The notes beneath the pieces were generated by a model. That model was given only the letters and a program-made list of their open reading frames with translations, was not told the origin of the DNA and ran no database searches. A DNA stretch of 44,469 nt. Source: a virus. The translations under genes were made by a program, and so were the position numbers. Shown piece by piece: positions 17,610-27,044 of this stretch (position 1 is the first letter of the stretch; every line of letters starts with the position of its first letter). The stretch is taken from IMG/VR virus record IMGVR_UViG_3300025086_000059, positions 1 through 44,469 of that record. One strand, 5' to 3'.

Positions 17610-20600
17610 TTAACATGTTCCTTGTTGTATTACTATTCCATTATTGTCAACTTTAAAATAACCTAATGTATATTTATAAAACCCTGCTGGTAATACAGTT
17701 GTTGCATCACAGGCTGAGCTTGTATATACTAAACTTCCTACAGTTGGATAGGTTAGTGGAGTAGCTTGATTTAAAAAATAATATGTTTTATTTAATGGTT
17801 GTTGACATGCTACTGCCACACTATCTTGTCTTGATCCAGCACTCCAAGAAGTACATGTAAATGTACAATCACAACAAGCATCTGTAGTAGAAGCTGAGTC
17901 ATAACATAGTGGTTGTGCACTTACTGTTCTAAAATCATATATCAAATATAAGTATTGATTTCCACTTGGTATATTAAATGCTGGATTTGTTGCAGGTGTT
18001 AAGTCTGCTTTGTAAATATCTGGTGTAGGGGTTGTAATTAAACCACTACCAATTAAATTTGCACTTGATGTAAGAGTTGCTATATCCGCAACAGTATTAT
18101 TATACTGAGTGTTACTGGATAAGAAACTAAATTTATAAGAACCATCTCCAACATTATAATTATCTGCCTCTAATTTATTTGTTCTCAACATAAAATTAGC
18201 ACCATTATATGGAAATATACCTAATGATCTAACCCCTGACTGAGAGAAAAATGTAGATGCTACTGTACTAACCGAACCAAAAGTAGATTGGGTACTTGCT
18301 ATTGGGCTTATTGTTTGAGTATCACTCCATCCATATTCTACATGTATTTGGTCTCCAGAATCTTGACTTGAGTTTAATACCACTTGAACAATAGTTAAAG
18401 TAGTCTCATCTGGACAATTTGGAGTAAATGTAAATGAACAACTGCCAGTTGGTGTTATAGTTACTTCAGCAGTAGTTGGTGTATTTAAGTTTTTATTAAA
18501 TGTTAATGTACCAGTTGCATTAGTTAAATTTAAAGGGTTAGGAGTTGCATTATTTCCATTCCATACTCCAGTTATAGATGCAGTTCCAGTCACTGTAAAA
18601 CTAACTGTAGTTGTACTATCGATTACCTCACCGAAATCTATAGTAAATGTTTTAGCTGCAGTACAATTATTTATTGTTACTGTAGTACCACATTTGATTG
18701 GTGTGGTAGGAAAAGGTACTTGTATATCATTAGTTGTTAATACATACTCATCCATATATGGATCGTATGCACCTAACTTTTGTGTTGTAAGGTGTTCAAC
18801 AAATTGATCTCTAAACCAAGACCTCATACCGATATCAGACACAATGTTTATTGGACTACCAACTTGCCCTTGTGCTCCTAATTGTATTACTGCAGACCTT
18901 TTAGTGTCTGTAAAATACATAGTCTCACCCCATTGAATAAAACTTTCAGGATTAAAACTTATACCATATTCCTCTATTCTTGCTATTTGTTTACCTAAAA
19001 CTTCAGGGGTAGAAACAACTGCTCCTCCACCAACTGCATCACTTAACAAGTCTTTACCTTGTTGTACATAACTAATTTTATCTTCTTGTAGTACGAGTAT
19101 ATCTGTTTCTCTACCATGTAATTTCATTACTGGTCCGAAGTTTTGCTCTAAGTCCATAAAGTTTACTAAACCTAAATTAAATTCATTTAAGTTGTTAGTG
19201 TTTGTAGAATAACTAAACACTCCACTATATGTTAACCCTGCAAATCTATCAGCTTCTTTATAATCTGCATTAGAAACCGCAAGTGCTCTTTGCCCCATTA
19301 CTAAGCTTTTGGTAGCTATCTTGTCTAAGATTTTAAAACTTTCAACTCCATTACCAAAAGTATAACAATTAATAAATGGTATATCTACTACTGCATCTTG
19401 AGTTGCAGTTTGGTTTTGATCTCCATCAGCAGTACCACTTATATGAAAACCTCCTGTAATAGGAAAGTCTTTAGATGCATCAAAGAATATTTCATCATTT
19501 GCTTCAATAGGTTCTGTCTCCCAAACTATTAATTCATTTGCTCTTGTTACTACAATTTCTAACTCTATGTAAGAATATGAATCGCCAAAGACATTATCAC
19601 ATCCTTTTATACCACTTCTTACTGATAAGTATAATGGTTGAGCAGGATCAATTGTTCCAGCATATCCAGCCTGCCAAAACTGCCACACTGGTTCTGCAGG
19701 ATTAGGACTTGTACATTGTATATTTGCTGCTGAATCTGCAATAGTAGAAACAAAGACACTTGTTAGTTCACTTCCTGACTCCCAAATACCAGTATTTGGA
19801 TTAAAATCATCTCCTACTGCCCACTCATATAAGTTAATAAAGTTTTGAGATGCTACATATTGTTTATCAAAAACATATCTCCTACCAGGACAGTTTTGTC
19901 CACTTCTATCATTTCTACCATACTCACATCTTATATCAATAATACTACCCGCAGGTACATCATATACTTCATATGTAGGTCCACTGGTTTCTGTTATAAA
20001 TGCTGGATAGTTTACTTGAGCATTACATCTATTTTCATTTTTACTTCTATAATTTTCAACTCCATTTTCAATAACTGGATTAGCTAAATCACCTTGAACT
20101 GCAAAGTTCTGTGCTTTTATTTGCATGTATAAGCCAGCTATCTGATGACTTGAAGTTCCTAATTCATTTTGTGTAGCTAAAAAGTCTTCACCTTCTGCAG
20201 ATATATCTAATACTTCACACTCAGTTAATGATTGTCTTGGACCATTAACATCTCTTTTTACAATAAGTGTATCTCCTTTTTTACATTTGTTTTGATTATC
20301 ACCTTCTAATTTGAAGTAAACCACATTGTTACTTGGTCTCACATAAAAGAAATTACTATATATAATTTCATAATTACCTTTACTTGGCTTTACTACAAAC
20401 TTATATCTTGAAGCCCACGAAGGTGGTAAACTACTAATACGAGCTTGTATAGAATTTTTTTTATCTGCATTTTCTGCAGGTACAAATATTGTGTTGTATT
20501 CAGAAACCATTACAGTAGAAGCTCTACCATAGTTGTCCATATATACAATACCAGTTTCATAGTCTCTGTTACTATGTAAACTACCCATATCAGATATAGC

Positions 20601-22331
20601 ACTGAAAGTAACCGATGCAGATTCAAACCTAAAGTATTCAAATAAGTTTGTTACTGGAGCATTGGTTTCTCTAAAGTTCATTGCAATAGGTTGAAATGAA
20701 ACATTGTTTGAACCAGGTGATGTTGTTAGAGCCCATCCTTGTTGAGAACTTGCGTCAGTAATACTACTATTATGTTTAGTCCATCCAGGACAGTTAGTAG
20801 GTACAGAAAGAGCACAGTTAAAATTATCAGTTACTGATGTGCCATTTGCACAAGTTGAAATAGGTTGAAAATTAGAGTTTAATACAGTTCCTAATCTTGC
20901 TTGAAACTCACTACTATTAACCATATCATATACACTATTATAATCAGATGGTAAAGTAAAGTTTAATGTAAGTTGTACATCACCATTACTAAAAGTTGGT
21001 AAGTAACAAGGGTTAGCTGTATCTCCATTTAACTGATCGGTTGTAACTCTAAATACAAATCTTATGATACCATCTTTTTTTAACTTATCAGCAATGTCAG
21101 TTAAATTAAATGTAGCTAATGAATTGTTGTACTGTATACTTGAACCTGACAAAGTATATGCAATACCTTGGGATAATGTTGCATCAGGTAATATTTCAAA
21201 ATCTATATCTTCAGACTTTAATGATGTACTATAATCTACCGATATTCTTCCACCATTTGCATTAGTCATATTATACCCATCCACATAGTTACCATAGATA
21301 AGTCTGTTACCCATAATGGTTTGGGCTTTTGAAGTCCTGGGTACATTATCATAAAGTCTTAATAACTCATCTGATCCTAATGTTGTATAAATTTTACTGT
21401 TAGTAAACAAAAATGTTTGTGTGGTATTATTTGCCCATCCATAATCATCTTTATCAAATCTCTCTATTACATATATACTATTAGTGTTTGAGTCTTTGTA
21501 TAACAAGTCTACTTGTTTTACTCTTGAAGAACCAGTATTAAATGATACATTAACTGCATTAAACCTATTTAACATTCCTTCATTTACATAATTAGAAGGA
21601 CTAAATAAAAAATTATTAGGTTGAAATGCAGGTAAACTAAATAAAGATGTAGCACTATATTCATCATCTTGATATCTATATCTATATGCAAATGAAATAA
21701 ATCTATTTTCTAAATAATTTTCTTGTCCATTTACAGTTACTAATTCTAAGGAAGGAGCAGATAAAGTATCTGCAGCTCCATAGCCTGGTATCTTTTGTAT
21801 TACATTAAAATCTTCTTCAACTAAAACATCTGCATATCCTGGGCTTGGTGGATATGGATAACTTCTATTTATATTTATTTTTCTTGGGGGATTTATATCA
21901 TCTGTAAAAAATAATAAATCATCAATAAGATTTACTCCAGTAATTAAATAAGTAGGTTGAAAGTTTAAAATACTTGAAGAAACAACATGATAAGTTATAC
22001 TTTGATTTTGTGTGTTATAAGAAACAATAGCATCTAATCTACCACCACTTGTTGGGTTATTAGGATCGTGCACAAACCAATATATAGTTTCAGTTATACC
22101 ATCTTCATATGCACCAATACATGTAGCATTAACTGAAAAATTTTGTCCTCCAAAAGCTAATGTAGTTAATTGTGTATTGCCTCGTGAGTTTTCTACTGCA
22201 CCAACCTCTGTGGTTTCAGTTGAACCCAAACGAACATTCTGAGCATCTATATACTCTCCTTGAGGTAGAAGCCTTTCATCGATAGACTTATTCATTCTAC
22301 CTTGTACAAATACTACATTTTCTAATGCCAT
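17610..22331 (-). CDS. Tail muzzle / stabilisation-type protein, crAss-like
   Basis: This 1,573-residue protein opens with a signature familiar from muzzle/stabilisation proteins of Bacteroidota podoviruses: GRMNKSIDERLLPQGEYIDA (residues 11-30), followed by NVR and a VGAVEN...GN block. Near residues 1110-1175 a second conserved stretch (EEYGISFNPESF, MYFTDTKRSAV, IGMRSWFRDQF) matches the beta-propeller-like part of these proteins. Residues about 1210-1310 form an Ig-like insert rich in Thr and Asn. The C-terminus is Cys-rich (ACCDCTFTC) and ends in a YY...GYY module shared with the next gene. It should form the distal tube of the short tail. Its start overlaps the stop of the ring protein by one base (TAATG). 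Confidence 0.82.
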   Translation of the reverse strand: MALENVVFVQGRMNKSIDERLLPQGEYIDAQNVRLGSTETTEVGAVENSRGNTQLTTLAFGGQNFSVNATCIGAYEDGITETIYWFVHDPNNPTSGGRLDAIVSYNTQNQSITYHVVSSSILNFQPTYLITGVNLIDDLLFFTDDINPPRKININRSYPYPPSPGYADVLVEEDFNVIQKIPGYGAADTLSAPSLELVTVNGQENYLENRFISFAYRYRYQDDEYSATSLFSLPAFQPNNFLFSPSNYVNEGMLNRFNAVNVSFNTGSSRVKQVDLLYKDSNTNSIYVIERFDKDDYGWANNTTQTFLFTNSKIYTTLGSDELLRLYDNVPRTSKAQTIMGNRLIYGNYVDGYNMTNANGGRISVDYSTSLKSEDIDFEILPDATLSQGIAYTLSGSSIQYNNSLATFNLTDIADKLKKDGIIRFVFRVTTDQLNGDTANPCYLPTFSNGDVQLTLNFTLPSDYNSVYDMVNSSEFQARLGTVLNSNFQPISTCANGTSVTDNFNCALSVPTNCPGWTKHNSSITDASSQQGWALTTSPGSNNVSFQPIAMNFRETNAPVTNLFEYFRFESASVTFSAISDMGSLHSNRDYETGIVYMDNYGRASTVMVSEYNTIFVPAENADKKNSIQARISSLPPSWASRYKFVVKPSKGNYEIIYSNFFYVRPSNNVVYFKLEGDNQNKCKKGDTLIVKRDVNGPRQSLTECEVLDISAEGEDFLATQNELGTSSHQIAGLYMQIKAQNFAVQGDLANPVIENGVENYRSKNENRCNAQVNYPAFITETSGPTYEVYDVPAGSIIDIRCEYGRNDRSGQNCPGRRYVFDKQYVASQNFINLYEWAVGDDFNPNTGIWESGSELTSVFVSTIADSAANIQCTSPNPAEPVWQFWQAGYAGTIDPAQPLYLSVRSGIKGCDNVFGDSYSYIELEIVVTRANELIVWETEPIEANDEIFFDASKDFPITGGFHISGTADGDQNQTATQDAVVDIPFINCYTFGNGVESFKILDKIATKSLVMGQRALAVSNADYKEADRFAGLTYSGVFSYSTNTNNLNEFNLGLVNFMDLEQNFGPVMKLHGRETDILVLQEDKISYVQQGKDLLSDAVGGGAVVSTPEVLGKQIARIEEYGISFNPESFIQWGETMYFTDTKRSAVIQLGAQGQVGSPINIVSDIGMRSWFRDQFVEHLTTQKLGAYDPYMDEYVLTTNDIQVPFPTTPIKCGTTVTINNCTAAKTFTIDFGEVIDSTTTVSFTVTGTASITGVWNGNNATPNPLNLTNATGTLTFNKNLNTPTTAEVTITPTGSCSFTFTPNCPDETTLTIVQVVLNSSQDSGDQIHVEYGWSDTQTISPIASTQSTFGSVSTVASTFFSQSGVRSLGIFPYNGANFMLRTNKLEADNYNVGDGSYKFSFLSSNTQYNNTVADIATLTSSANLIGSGLITTPTPDIYKADLTPATNPAFNIPSGNQYLYLIYDFRTVSAQPLCYDSASTTDACCDCTFTCTSWSAGSRQDSVAVACQQPLNKTYYFLNQATPLTYPTVGSLVYTSSACDATTVLPAGFYKYTLGYFKVDNNGIVIQQGTC

Positions 22332-23245
22332 TATTTAATCCATTTATTCTGGCCTCTTAAATTCATTAAGAGTCTACCAGGATGTATATTACTTAATCTT
22401 AGTTTTGCATTTCTTAATAAAGAAGACTTATCTTTTCTTGCTCTATTAACAATGTACTCTTGAACTCCAAATCGACCATTTAAAATGGCATACTTTATAT
22501 AAGCATACAAATATTCTTCGAACAACTTATTGACACTGACTTGTGAGTCATCACCATTTTCCATACCATCGGACACATATTCTAATACTATTGAATCTGT
22601 TCCTGCCGCAGAGCTAAAATAAATTTTACCTGCTTGTTTATCAACTTTAAATGTAGGGTTTATATTAGCAGTTTCAGTATTAAGTCCAAATCTTGCTCCT
22701 ACTCTATAATCAAAATACCAACACCCATCTATGCAATACCCCTCACACCCATCAAAATCACTGTCATTGTTAAGATAAATTGATCTTGTTGCTCTACTTA
22801 AATCTACTTGAGAATCTTGTGGTCTTAAAACATTACCATTCTGATCAAACAACAACTCAGAGTTGTTGTCTTGTAGATAAGCTGAACTAAAATTAGTTTG
22901 TATATTTTCAGTCAAAGGGTAAAGTACCCCATCCTTATACTGAGATATTCTCACCCAGTTAACATAATCAGATGGTAAAGGATAGCTAAAGTTATGGTCT
23001 AAAGTTAACTGAAGAACTTTAATTTCTTTCATCGCATCATAGTTCAATTCTTGTATACCTCTTTTAGCATGAAATAAAACTTGATATCTTTCTAAGTTAT
23101 TTACCAGTTCGTGATTACCTTGATATATTAACATAAAGTTATTGACTATATCTTGCAAAGAAACATACTGATAAGAACCAAGATTAGCATCTGTGGGAGT
23201 GTTACCATTATTTTCGTAATATGTATATTGTGTTATATATGCCAT
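22331..23245 (-). CDS. Tail ring/tubular protein (crAss-like, P22 gp4-type)
   Basis: This 304-residue protein has a block typical of the tail tubular/ring protein of crAss-like phages: SLQDIVNNFMLIYQG, then FHAKRGIQELNYDAMKEIK and, after a short stretch, YPLPSDYVNWVRIS (residues about 30-105). The family forms a ring below the portal that connects head and tail. The C-terminus is basic (RARKDKSSLLRNAKLRLS). It lies between a second ring-like protein (3-base gap upstream) and the muzzle gene (1-base overlap), the same order as in crAss-like genomes. The assignment rests on remembered family patterns and gene order. Confidence 0.8.
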   Translation of the reverse strand: MAYITQYTYYENNGNTPTDANLGSYQYVSLQDIVNNFMLIYQGNHELVNNLERYQVLFHAKRGIQELNYDAMKEIKVLQLTLDHNFSYPLPSDYVNWVRISQYKDGVLYPLTENIQTNFSSAYLQDNNSELLFDQNGNVLRPQDSQVDLSRATRSIYLNNDSDFDGCEGYCIDGCWYFDYRVGARFGLNTETANINPTFKVDKQAGKIYFSSAAGTDSIVLEYVSDGMENGDDSQVSVNKLFEEYLYAYIKYAILNGRFGVQEYIVNRARKDKSSLLRNAKLRLSNIHPGRLLMNLRGQNKWIK

Positions 23246-23248
23246 CTT

Positions 23249-24262
23249 TTATGTTTGTATTTGGTTGTCTTGGACTATTTCTTGTTTTCCAAACTCATAG
23301 ACATCTGCTTCTCTAATCTCTACACCAATGTATTGACATATTTTTGCAATCAAACCTGGTTGATCAGACAATGGTAATTCAAAGTCTTGATAGTCTGCTG
23401 CAGTATCATTAAATAAAGGCTCACCACCAGTTAATGTTACATATGTCCAATTTGGTGTAACTGGATATCTTATATACTGTACTTGTACTGCTCCCTTTTG
23501 TCTAATTGTACTTGGATAAACTGTAATAGTATTTCCTATTGCAGAGTTAGGTCCAGCTTGTACATTAGATGTAGCTCCGCCTAAAACATACGCGGGAAAC
23601 TGAGTTGTAGGGGAAGTCAAGTTAGAGCTTGTCAACATATATATTTTCTGTTGATTAACCCTTTCTACTTCAGTTATATTGGTATTAGTGTATACCACAT
23701 AATTCTGTGCTACAGCATTAGTTATATCTGCACTTAAACTTAAAGTTGTGGTACTATCCACTGCAGTAACATATGCTTGTGAGATGGGGTTAGAAGAGGT
23801 GTTAACTATAATGCTCCCTATGGGTGGATTTTGCTCAAATAAAGGATTTGCCGGTGAAGGCACAAAACCACCAGTTGCATCTATTAACTTGTAACCCTGA
23901 GCTCCAGTCGTAGTACCACTAAATCTTGCAGAGGGATAATAAAAAACTTTATTTATTAAATAGTAATCTTGAGGTAGATTATAAAGGTTGGCATTATTTA
24001 AATTAGCCACAGTCTGATCTAAAAATACCTCAGCTGAAAAACTATCTGCTACTTCTTCTAAACCTTTAACTATGTTTGCATATCCTGTTCCTGATATTCT
24101 CGCGTTCTCTTTATTAATCCAATTGTTATATTGATAAAAATAATCTTCAAATATATCCAACTGTGCTTGTTCACAATATAGATTAAAATCTTGTGGAGAT
24201 ATGTAGCCATAGTTGTTCTTATTAGCAATAGCTAATACTGTGTTTCTTACTTCGTTTATCAT
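23249..24262 (-). CDS. Second connector/ring-type structural protein
   Basis: This 337-residue protein starts with a helical domain (NEVRNTVLAIANKNNYGYIS, then FNLYCEQAQLDIFEDYFYQYN). It continues with beta strands around NLPQDYYLINKVFYY (about residues 97-111) and VQVQYIRYPVTPNWTYV (about 260-276). The layout resembles the adjacent ring protein: an N-terminal helical part followed by a DYY/DYV-containing beta part. A head-tail connector role is likely. It is the first gene after a terminator-promoter pair, so it probably heads the tail operon. The mRNA leader from the TATCTTTGT box at 24279 would be about 10-15 bases. Confidence 0.68.
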   Translation of the reverse strand: MINEVRNTVLAIANKNNYGYISPQDFNLYCEQAQLDIFEDYFYQYNNWINKENARISGTGYANIVKGLEEVADSFSAEVFLDQTVANLNNANLYNLPQDYYLINKVFYYPSARFSGTTTGAQGYKLIDATGGFVPSPANPLFEQNPPIGSIIVNTSSNPISQAYVTAVDSTTTLSLSADITNAVAQNYVVYTNTNITEVERVNQQKIYMLTSSNLTSPTTQFPAYVLGGATSNVQAGPNSAIGNTITVYPSTIRQKGAVQVQYIRYPVTPNWTYVTLTGGEPLFNDTAADYQDFELPLSDQPGLIAKICQYIGVEIREADVYEFGKQEIVQDNQIQT

Positions 24263-24278
24263 TGTAAGTTGAGTTTGT

Positions 24279-24287
24279 ACAAAGATA
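24279..24287 (-). promoter_or_regulatory. Promoter -7 element TATCTTTGT for the ring/muzzle operon
   Basis: The minus-strand TATCTTTGT is identical to the boxes at 15602, 24706 and 34750. It sits 17 bases before the ATG at 24262 and directly after the U-tract of a minus-strand terminator. The upstream promoter region therefore overlaps the terminator hairpin. No -33 TTG is obvious; the run of ten T residues lies there instead. Confidence 0.62.
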
Positions 24288-24289
24288 AT

Positions 24290-24321
24290 AAAAAAAAAAG
24301 AGGCCTAAATATTTAAGCCCC
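24290..24321 (-). terminator. Rho-independent terminator after the small 109-residue gene
   Basis: Read on the minus strand, GGGGCTTAAA and TTTAGGCCTC pair as an imperfect stem with G-U wobbles, followed at once by ten T residues. It lies 24 bases past the stop of the gene ending at 24345 and should end transcripts coming from the capsid region. Confidence 0.75.
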
Positions 24322-24344
24322 TTTCTACCTTTAGTTAAGTTGTC

Positions 24345-24674
24345 TTATGCAGACCACTCTTCTTCTATTTGAGCAATAGCTGTAATAGCATACTTAGGCT
24401 CAAGTAAATAGTAAGGGTTTGTCCAGCTTGTCTGTAGTGCATCTTCGATAGCATCCACAATACTGTTAAGTTGCTCTTTAGTCTTAGCTGCATCTGCTGC
24501 TGTAGTAGCAGTGATTTTGTAGCCTAAAACTTCAGATACACCTGTAGCAGTATGTCCCACATTGTGAGTAAGGATTTTTACTTCCGTATTTGCTCCTACT
24601 TCAATTCCTAAAATACTTTGAATAGGAATTAAATGATAAGCGTCGCTTAAACTGACTTTTAGATATTTTACCAT
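24345..24674 (-). CDS. Small probable virion protein in its own transcription unit
   Basis: This protein has about 109 residues. The frame contains an ATG at 24707, but that ATG overlaps the TATCTTTGT promoter box and cannot be transcribed from it. The ATG at 24674 (MVKYLKVSLSD) has an A-rich leader (ATTAAAATTTTTAACT) and is preferred. The protein looks like a compact alpha/beta fold: VKILTHNVGHTATG, then an Ala-rich helix with KTKEQLNSIVDAIEDAL and an aromatic end. No enzyme motif is seen. Having both its own promoter and a strong terminator, it is likely made in high amounts. I infer an abundant structural or capsid auxiliary protein, but it is not recognised. Confidence 0.65.
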   Translation of the reverse strand: MVKYLKVSLSDAYHLIPIQSILGIEVGANTEVKILTHNVGHTATGVSEVLGYKITATTAADAAKTKEQLNSIVDAIEDALQTSWTNPYYLLEPKYAITAIAQIEEEWSA

Positions 24675-24705
24675 AGTTAAAAATTTTAATGGGTTAAACA
24701 ATACC

Positions 24706-24714
24706 ACAAAGATA
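24706..24714 (-). promoter_or_regulatory. Promoter -7 element TATCTTTGT for the 109-residue gene
   Basis: This is the third exact minus-strand TATCTTTGT. It lies in the 47-base gap between the gene ending at 24722 and the ATG at 24674, giving a leader of about 25-28 bases. Its position across the apparent upstream start at 24707 argues for the downstream start. Confidence 0.65.
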
Positions 24715-24721
24715 TGAAACC

Positions 24722-25483
24722 TTATTTATCTTTTTTAAGCCTTCTTTGTAAGAGTTTATATATCTCAACACCATCATCACTTTGAAAGTGTGATGCAACT
24801 ATAAAGTATGGGTCTTCACCAAAAGGAACTGTTAATAGTTTCTTTTTATTTTTTGGTAAATCAAAGTATACATCTTTAGATTGGTTTCTAAATGTTAAGA
24901 ACCCATTATCAAAAAACTTATATACATCATCTTGTAAATCTAACATCGGATCGTTAAGTGTGTCTAAGAAATCAATAGGATTGTTTTTAGCATATAATAA
25001 TATATCTCTTTTCAATTCAGTTGAAGTTTTCTTATCTACACCACTGCCAAGAAGAACTCTACATACAGAAACAAGTTTTTCAAACTCTAAGTTTTTCGCC
25101 ATAACTTGAGCATCTAAACCTAACTCTACTATTTCTAATTCTTCCGCAGCATCTTGCTCCTTGTTTATTTCTTCATACACATAGTTTCTTTGTGGATGAT
25201 AATATAAAAATTGTTGTAATACTTGATTGGTTTTAGCAACATGTAAAATACCATCTTCAAACAGAATTGGTTCTAAGATTGCATTTCCATCTTGTTCATC
25301 TTCAAAAGGTGACTTTTGATTTTTAGCATACCTAAGTGGTCTATTGACGTTTTGTTCTTCATCAAACCACATTAAAGGATATCTTGCTGAGTTTCTCGAT
25401 GCCAACATATAGGTAAGTGGTGCGGCATCTCTTTTTAATTTGTAGAATTTATCTACCAAAGGTTGTTTTTTTGTCTTTTTCAT
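24722..25483 (-). CDS. Unknown protein downstream of the major capsid gene
   Basis: This 253-residue protein is basic at both ends (MKKTKKQPLVDK and LQRRLKKDK) and charged throughout. A recognisable early block reads PLTYMLASRNSARYPLMWFD, followed by RPLRYAKNQKSPFEDEQDG (residues about 22-68). I have seen similar proteins in marine phages near head genes, but without a firm function. It follows the capsid gene after a strong terminator and has no -7 box of its own, so it is probably expressed by read-through. Its leader contains AAATTAAAATTT. It could be an assembly factor or minor virion protein; this is inference. Confidence 0.6.
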   Translation of the reverse strand: MKKTKKQPLVDKFYKLKRDAAPLTYMLASRNSARYPLMWFDEEQNVNRPLRYAKNQKSPFEDEQDGNAILEPILFEDGILHVAKTNQVLQQFLYYHPQRNYVYEEINKEQDAAEELEIVELGLDAQVMAKNLEFEKLVSVCRVLLGSGVDKKTSTELKRDILLYAKNNPIDFLDTLNDPMLDLQDDVYKFFDNGFLTFRNQSKDVYFDLPKNKKKLLTVPFGEDPYFIVASHFQSDDGVEIYKLLQRRLKKDK

Positions 25484-25514
25484 TATATTAAATTTTAATT
25501 TGATTAAATAAAAT

Positions 25515-25540
25515 AAAAAGGGGAGGAGACATCCTCCCCT
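25515..25540 (-). terminator. Strong rho-independent terminator after the major capsid gene
   Basis: The arms GGGGAGGA and TCCTCCCC pair perfectly (9 bp counting the flanking A-T pair) around a 4-base loop. On the minus strand the hairpin is followed by TTTTTATTTT. It lies 17 bases past the capsid stop. It is the only G+C-rich stem of its kind I noticed in this A+T-rich window. Confidence 0.9.
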
Positions 25541-25556
25541 AATTATTGATTAAATA

Positions 25557-27023
25557 TTAAGCATCTTGGAATAAGAAGAAGTTGTTTGCACCTAAAGTAC
25601 ATACAGCTCTCTCACTCAAGAAGTTTACTTCCATCGCATCTAAGTCAGAAGTTCTTGCTCCACCAGCAGAACCAGTGATCCAAGTTTTATATCTTCTGTC
25701 TTCAGTTTCGGAAGCTCTATATCTTACATGTAAGAATGGTCTCTTAGCATTTTTACCTAAGATTTGATCGTATACTGTAGTAGAACCAGCAGGGACTAAT
25801 AGTCCATTAACTTTTCCACCTACGATACCACCTCTCATTGTAGGATCGTTTAGATATTTCCAGTCTGACTTGTAGAAGTCATAGCCTCTTCTGAATCCAG
25901 TGAATCCAAGATTAAGTGCCATTTCTTCATCATTGTCAAATAATCCATAAGATGTACCACCAGCTCCATAAGAATTTTGCTGTGCTAACATATCATCGAT
26001 ATCAAACGAGAAGTTTCTGTTTAAGAAAATTACATTTTCCTCAATAGAACCTTGCTTGTCTAATCTTGAAATAACTGAGTCGAAGTCTGCAAGAGAAGAA
26101 GGATTTCCTCCACCCCAAACATTACCTCTTGCTCCTACTACGAAGAAGATACCATCAGAACCATTAAGGTTTGCTACAGACGCACCAGCACCAACTCCTT
26201 GTAAGAAGTCACCAGCACCAGAAGCTGCTTCTGCAGGAACTGCTTCAATCATTGCAGTTTCTAAGTAATCTTCGAATCTTAGTCTTGTTTCATGCTCAGA
26301 CTTTAGATACCATAAATATCCAGATGCTCCATTTTCTGTAGTAACTTCAATCCATCCGATTTGAGCCATATCAGAACCAGATACATTGTATTTGTCCTTG
26401 ATAATAATTGGCTTGTTGTCAAAGATGAAGTCATCAGCTTCAAGAGATCCTTGCATTCCATTAGTTCCTTTGTTAAATTCAGAACCATATACGAAAATAT
26501 CACAAGCAACTGCTGCTGCTACTGCTTGGCCTCCAGCCTCATAGTAAGCAATTGTTACTTGATTAACTGCATTACCACCAGAACCAGGTCCAACAGTTAC
26601 GATTCCTTTGTTACTGAGGTTTGAACCTGCAGTCTTGTCAGAAATCATTACAGTTTGACCAACTCTAAGAGCTGCAGAATTTGGAGAACCAGCTAATGCA
26701 GGGTTAAAGTTAGTAATGTTATTAGGAATTGTCCACACACCATTTGCTGCGGCTGCTCCTGCACCTGAAGTACAATTCTGATATTTAACGTGTAGTCTTC
26801 CTTGCTCTGCCCATTTAATAAGGTCAGAGTTAGAAGGCATTTCAGCTCCTACCATTCTTAGGAAGGAAGCTATTGATCGATTGCCATATCTTTCAAACTC
26901 TTTTTCAAATGTATCAGGTAAATACTGATTCAAGAAATTAAAGTCTGTAATATAATTTGTAGAAAGCGGTACTTGCTGACTACTTGGTTGCAAATCAAAA
27001 CCAGGGGCTACATTTACTGCCAT
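25557..27023 (-). CDS. Major capsid protein (crAss-like type)
   Basis: This 488-residue protein has the size and motifs of major capsid proteins in crAss-like and related Bacteroidota podoviruses (HK97 fold expected). FEDYLETAMIEAVPA lies at about residues 250-264, NLGFTGFRRGYDFYKSDWKY near 370-390, and RPFLHVRYRASETEDRR near 427-443. SDLDAMEVNFLSERAVC is close to the end. A Gly/Ala-rich stretch at about 85-180 could be the extended loop or an inserted domain. It follows the scaffold gene by 21 bases and is closed by a strong terminator, as expected for the most abundant head protein. The start context is ideal for a flavobacterial message: A at -3, -6, -12 and -13 with TTAAAATT next to the ATG. 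Confidence 0.9.
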   Translation of the reverse strand: MAVNVAPGFDLQPSSQQVPLSTNYITDFNFLNQYLPDTFEKEFERYGNRSIASFLRMVGAEMPSNSDLIKWAEQGRLHVKYQNCTSGAGAAAANGVWTIPNNITNFNPALAGSPNSAALRVGQTVMISDKTAGSNLSNKGIVTVGPGSGGNAVNQVTIAYYEAGGQAVAAAVACDIFVYGSEFNKGTNGMQGSLEADDFIFDNKPIIIKDKYNVSGSDMAQIGWIEVTTENGASGYLWYLKSEHETRLRFEDYLETAMIEAVPAEAASGAGDFLQGVGAGASVANLNGSDGIFFVVGARGNVWGGGNPSSLADFDSVISRLDKQGSIEENVIFLNRNFSFDIDDMLAQQNSYGAGGTSYGLFDNDEEMALNLGFTGFRRGYDFYKSDWKYLNDPTMRGGIVGGKVNGLLVPAGSTTVYDQILGKNAKRPFLHVRYRASETEDRRYKTWITGSAGGARTSDLDAMEVNFLSERAVCTLGANNFFLFQDA

Positions 27024-27044
27024 AATTTTAATTTTTAAATTGTT

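Noticed and set aside
22849-22869. Perfect inverted repeat with 10-base arms and a 1-base centre (ACAACAACTC / GAGTTGTTGT).
   Set aside because: It lies within the ring protein gene and encodes Asn-Asn-Ser-Glu-Leu-Leu in frame. With no T-run or gap beside it, it is more likely a codon coincidence than a site.
24675-24707. Upstream start giving 11 extra residues (MVLFNPLKFLT) to the small gene.
   Set aside because: This ATG overlaps the TATCTTTGT promoter box, so it would not be in the transcript. The ATG at 24674 has a good A-rich context.
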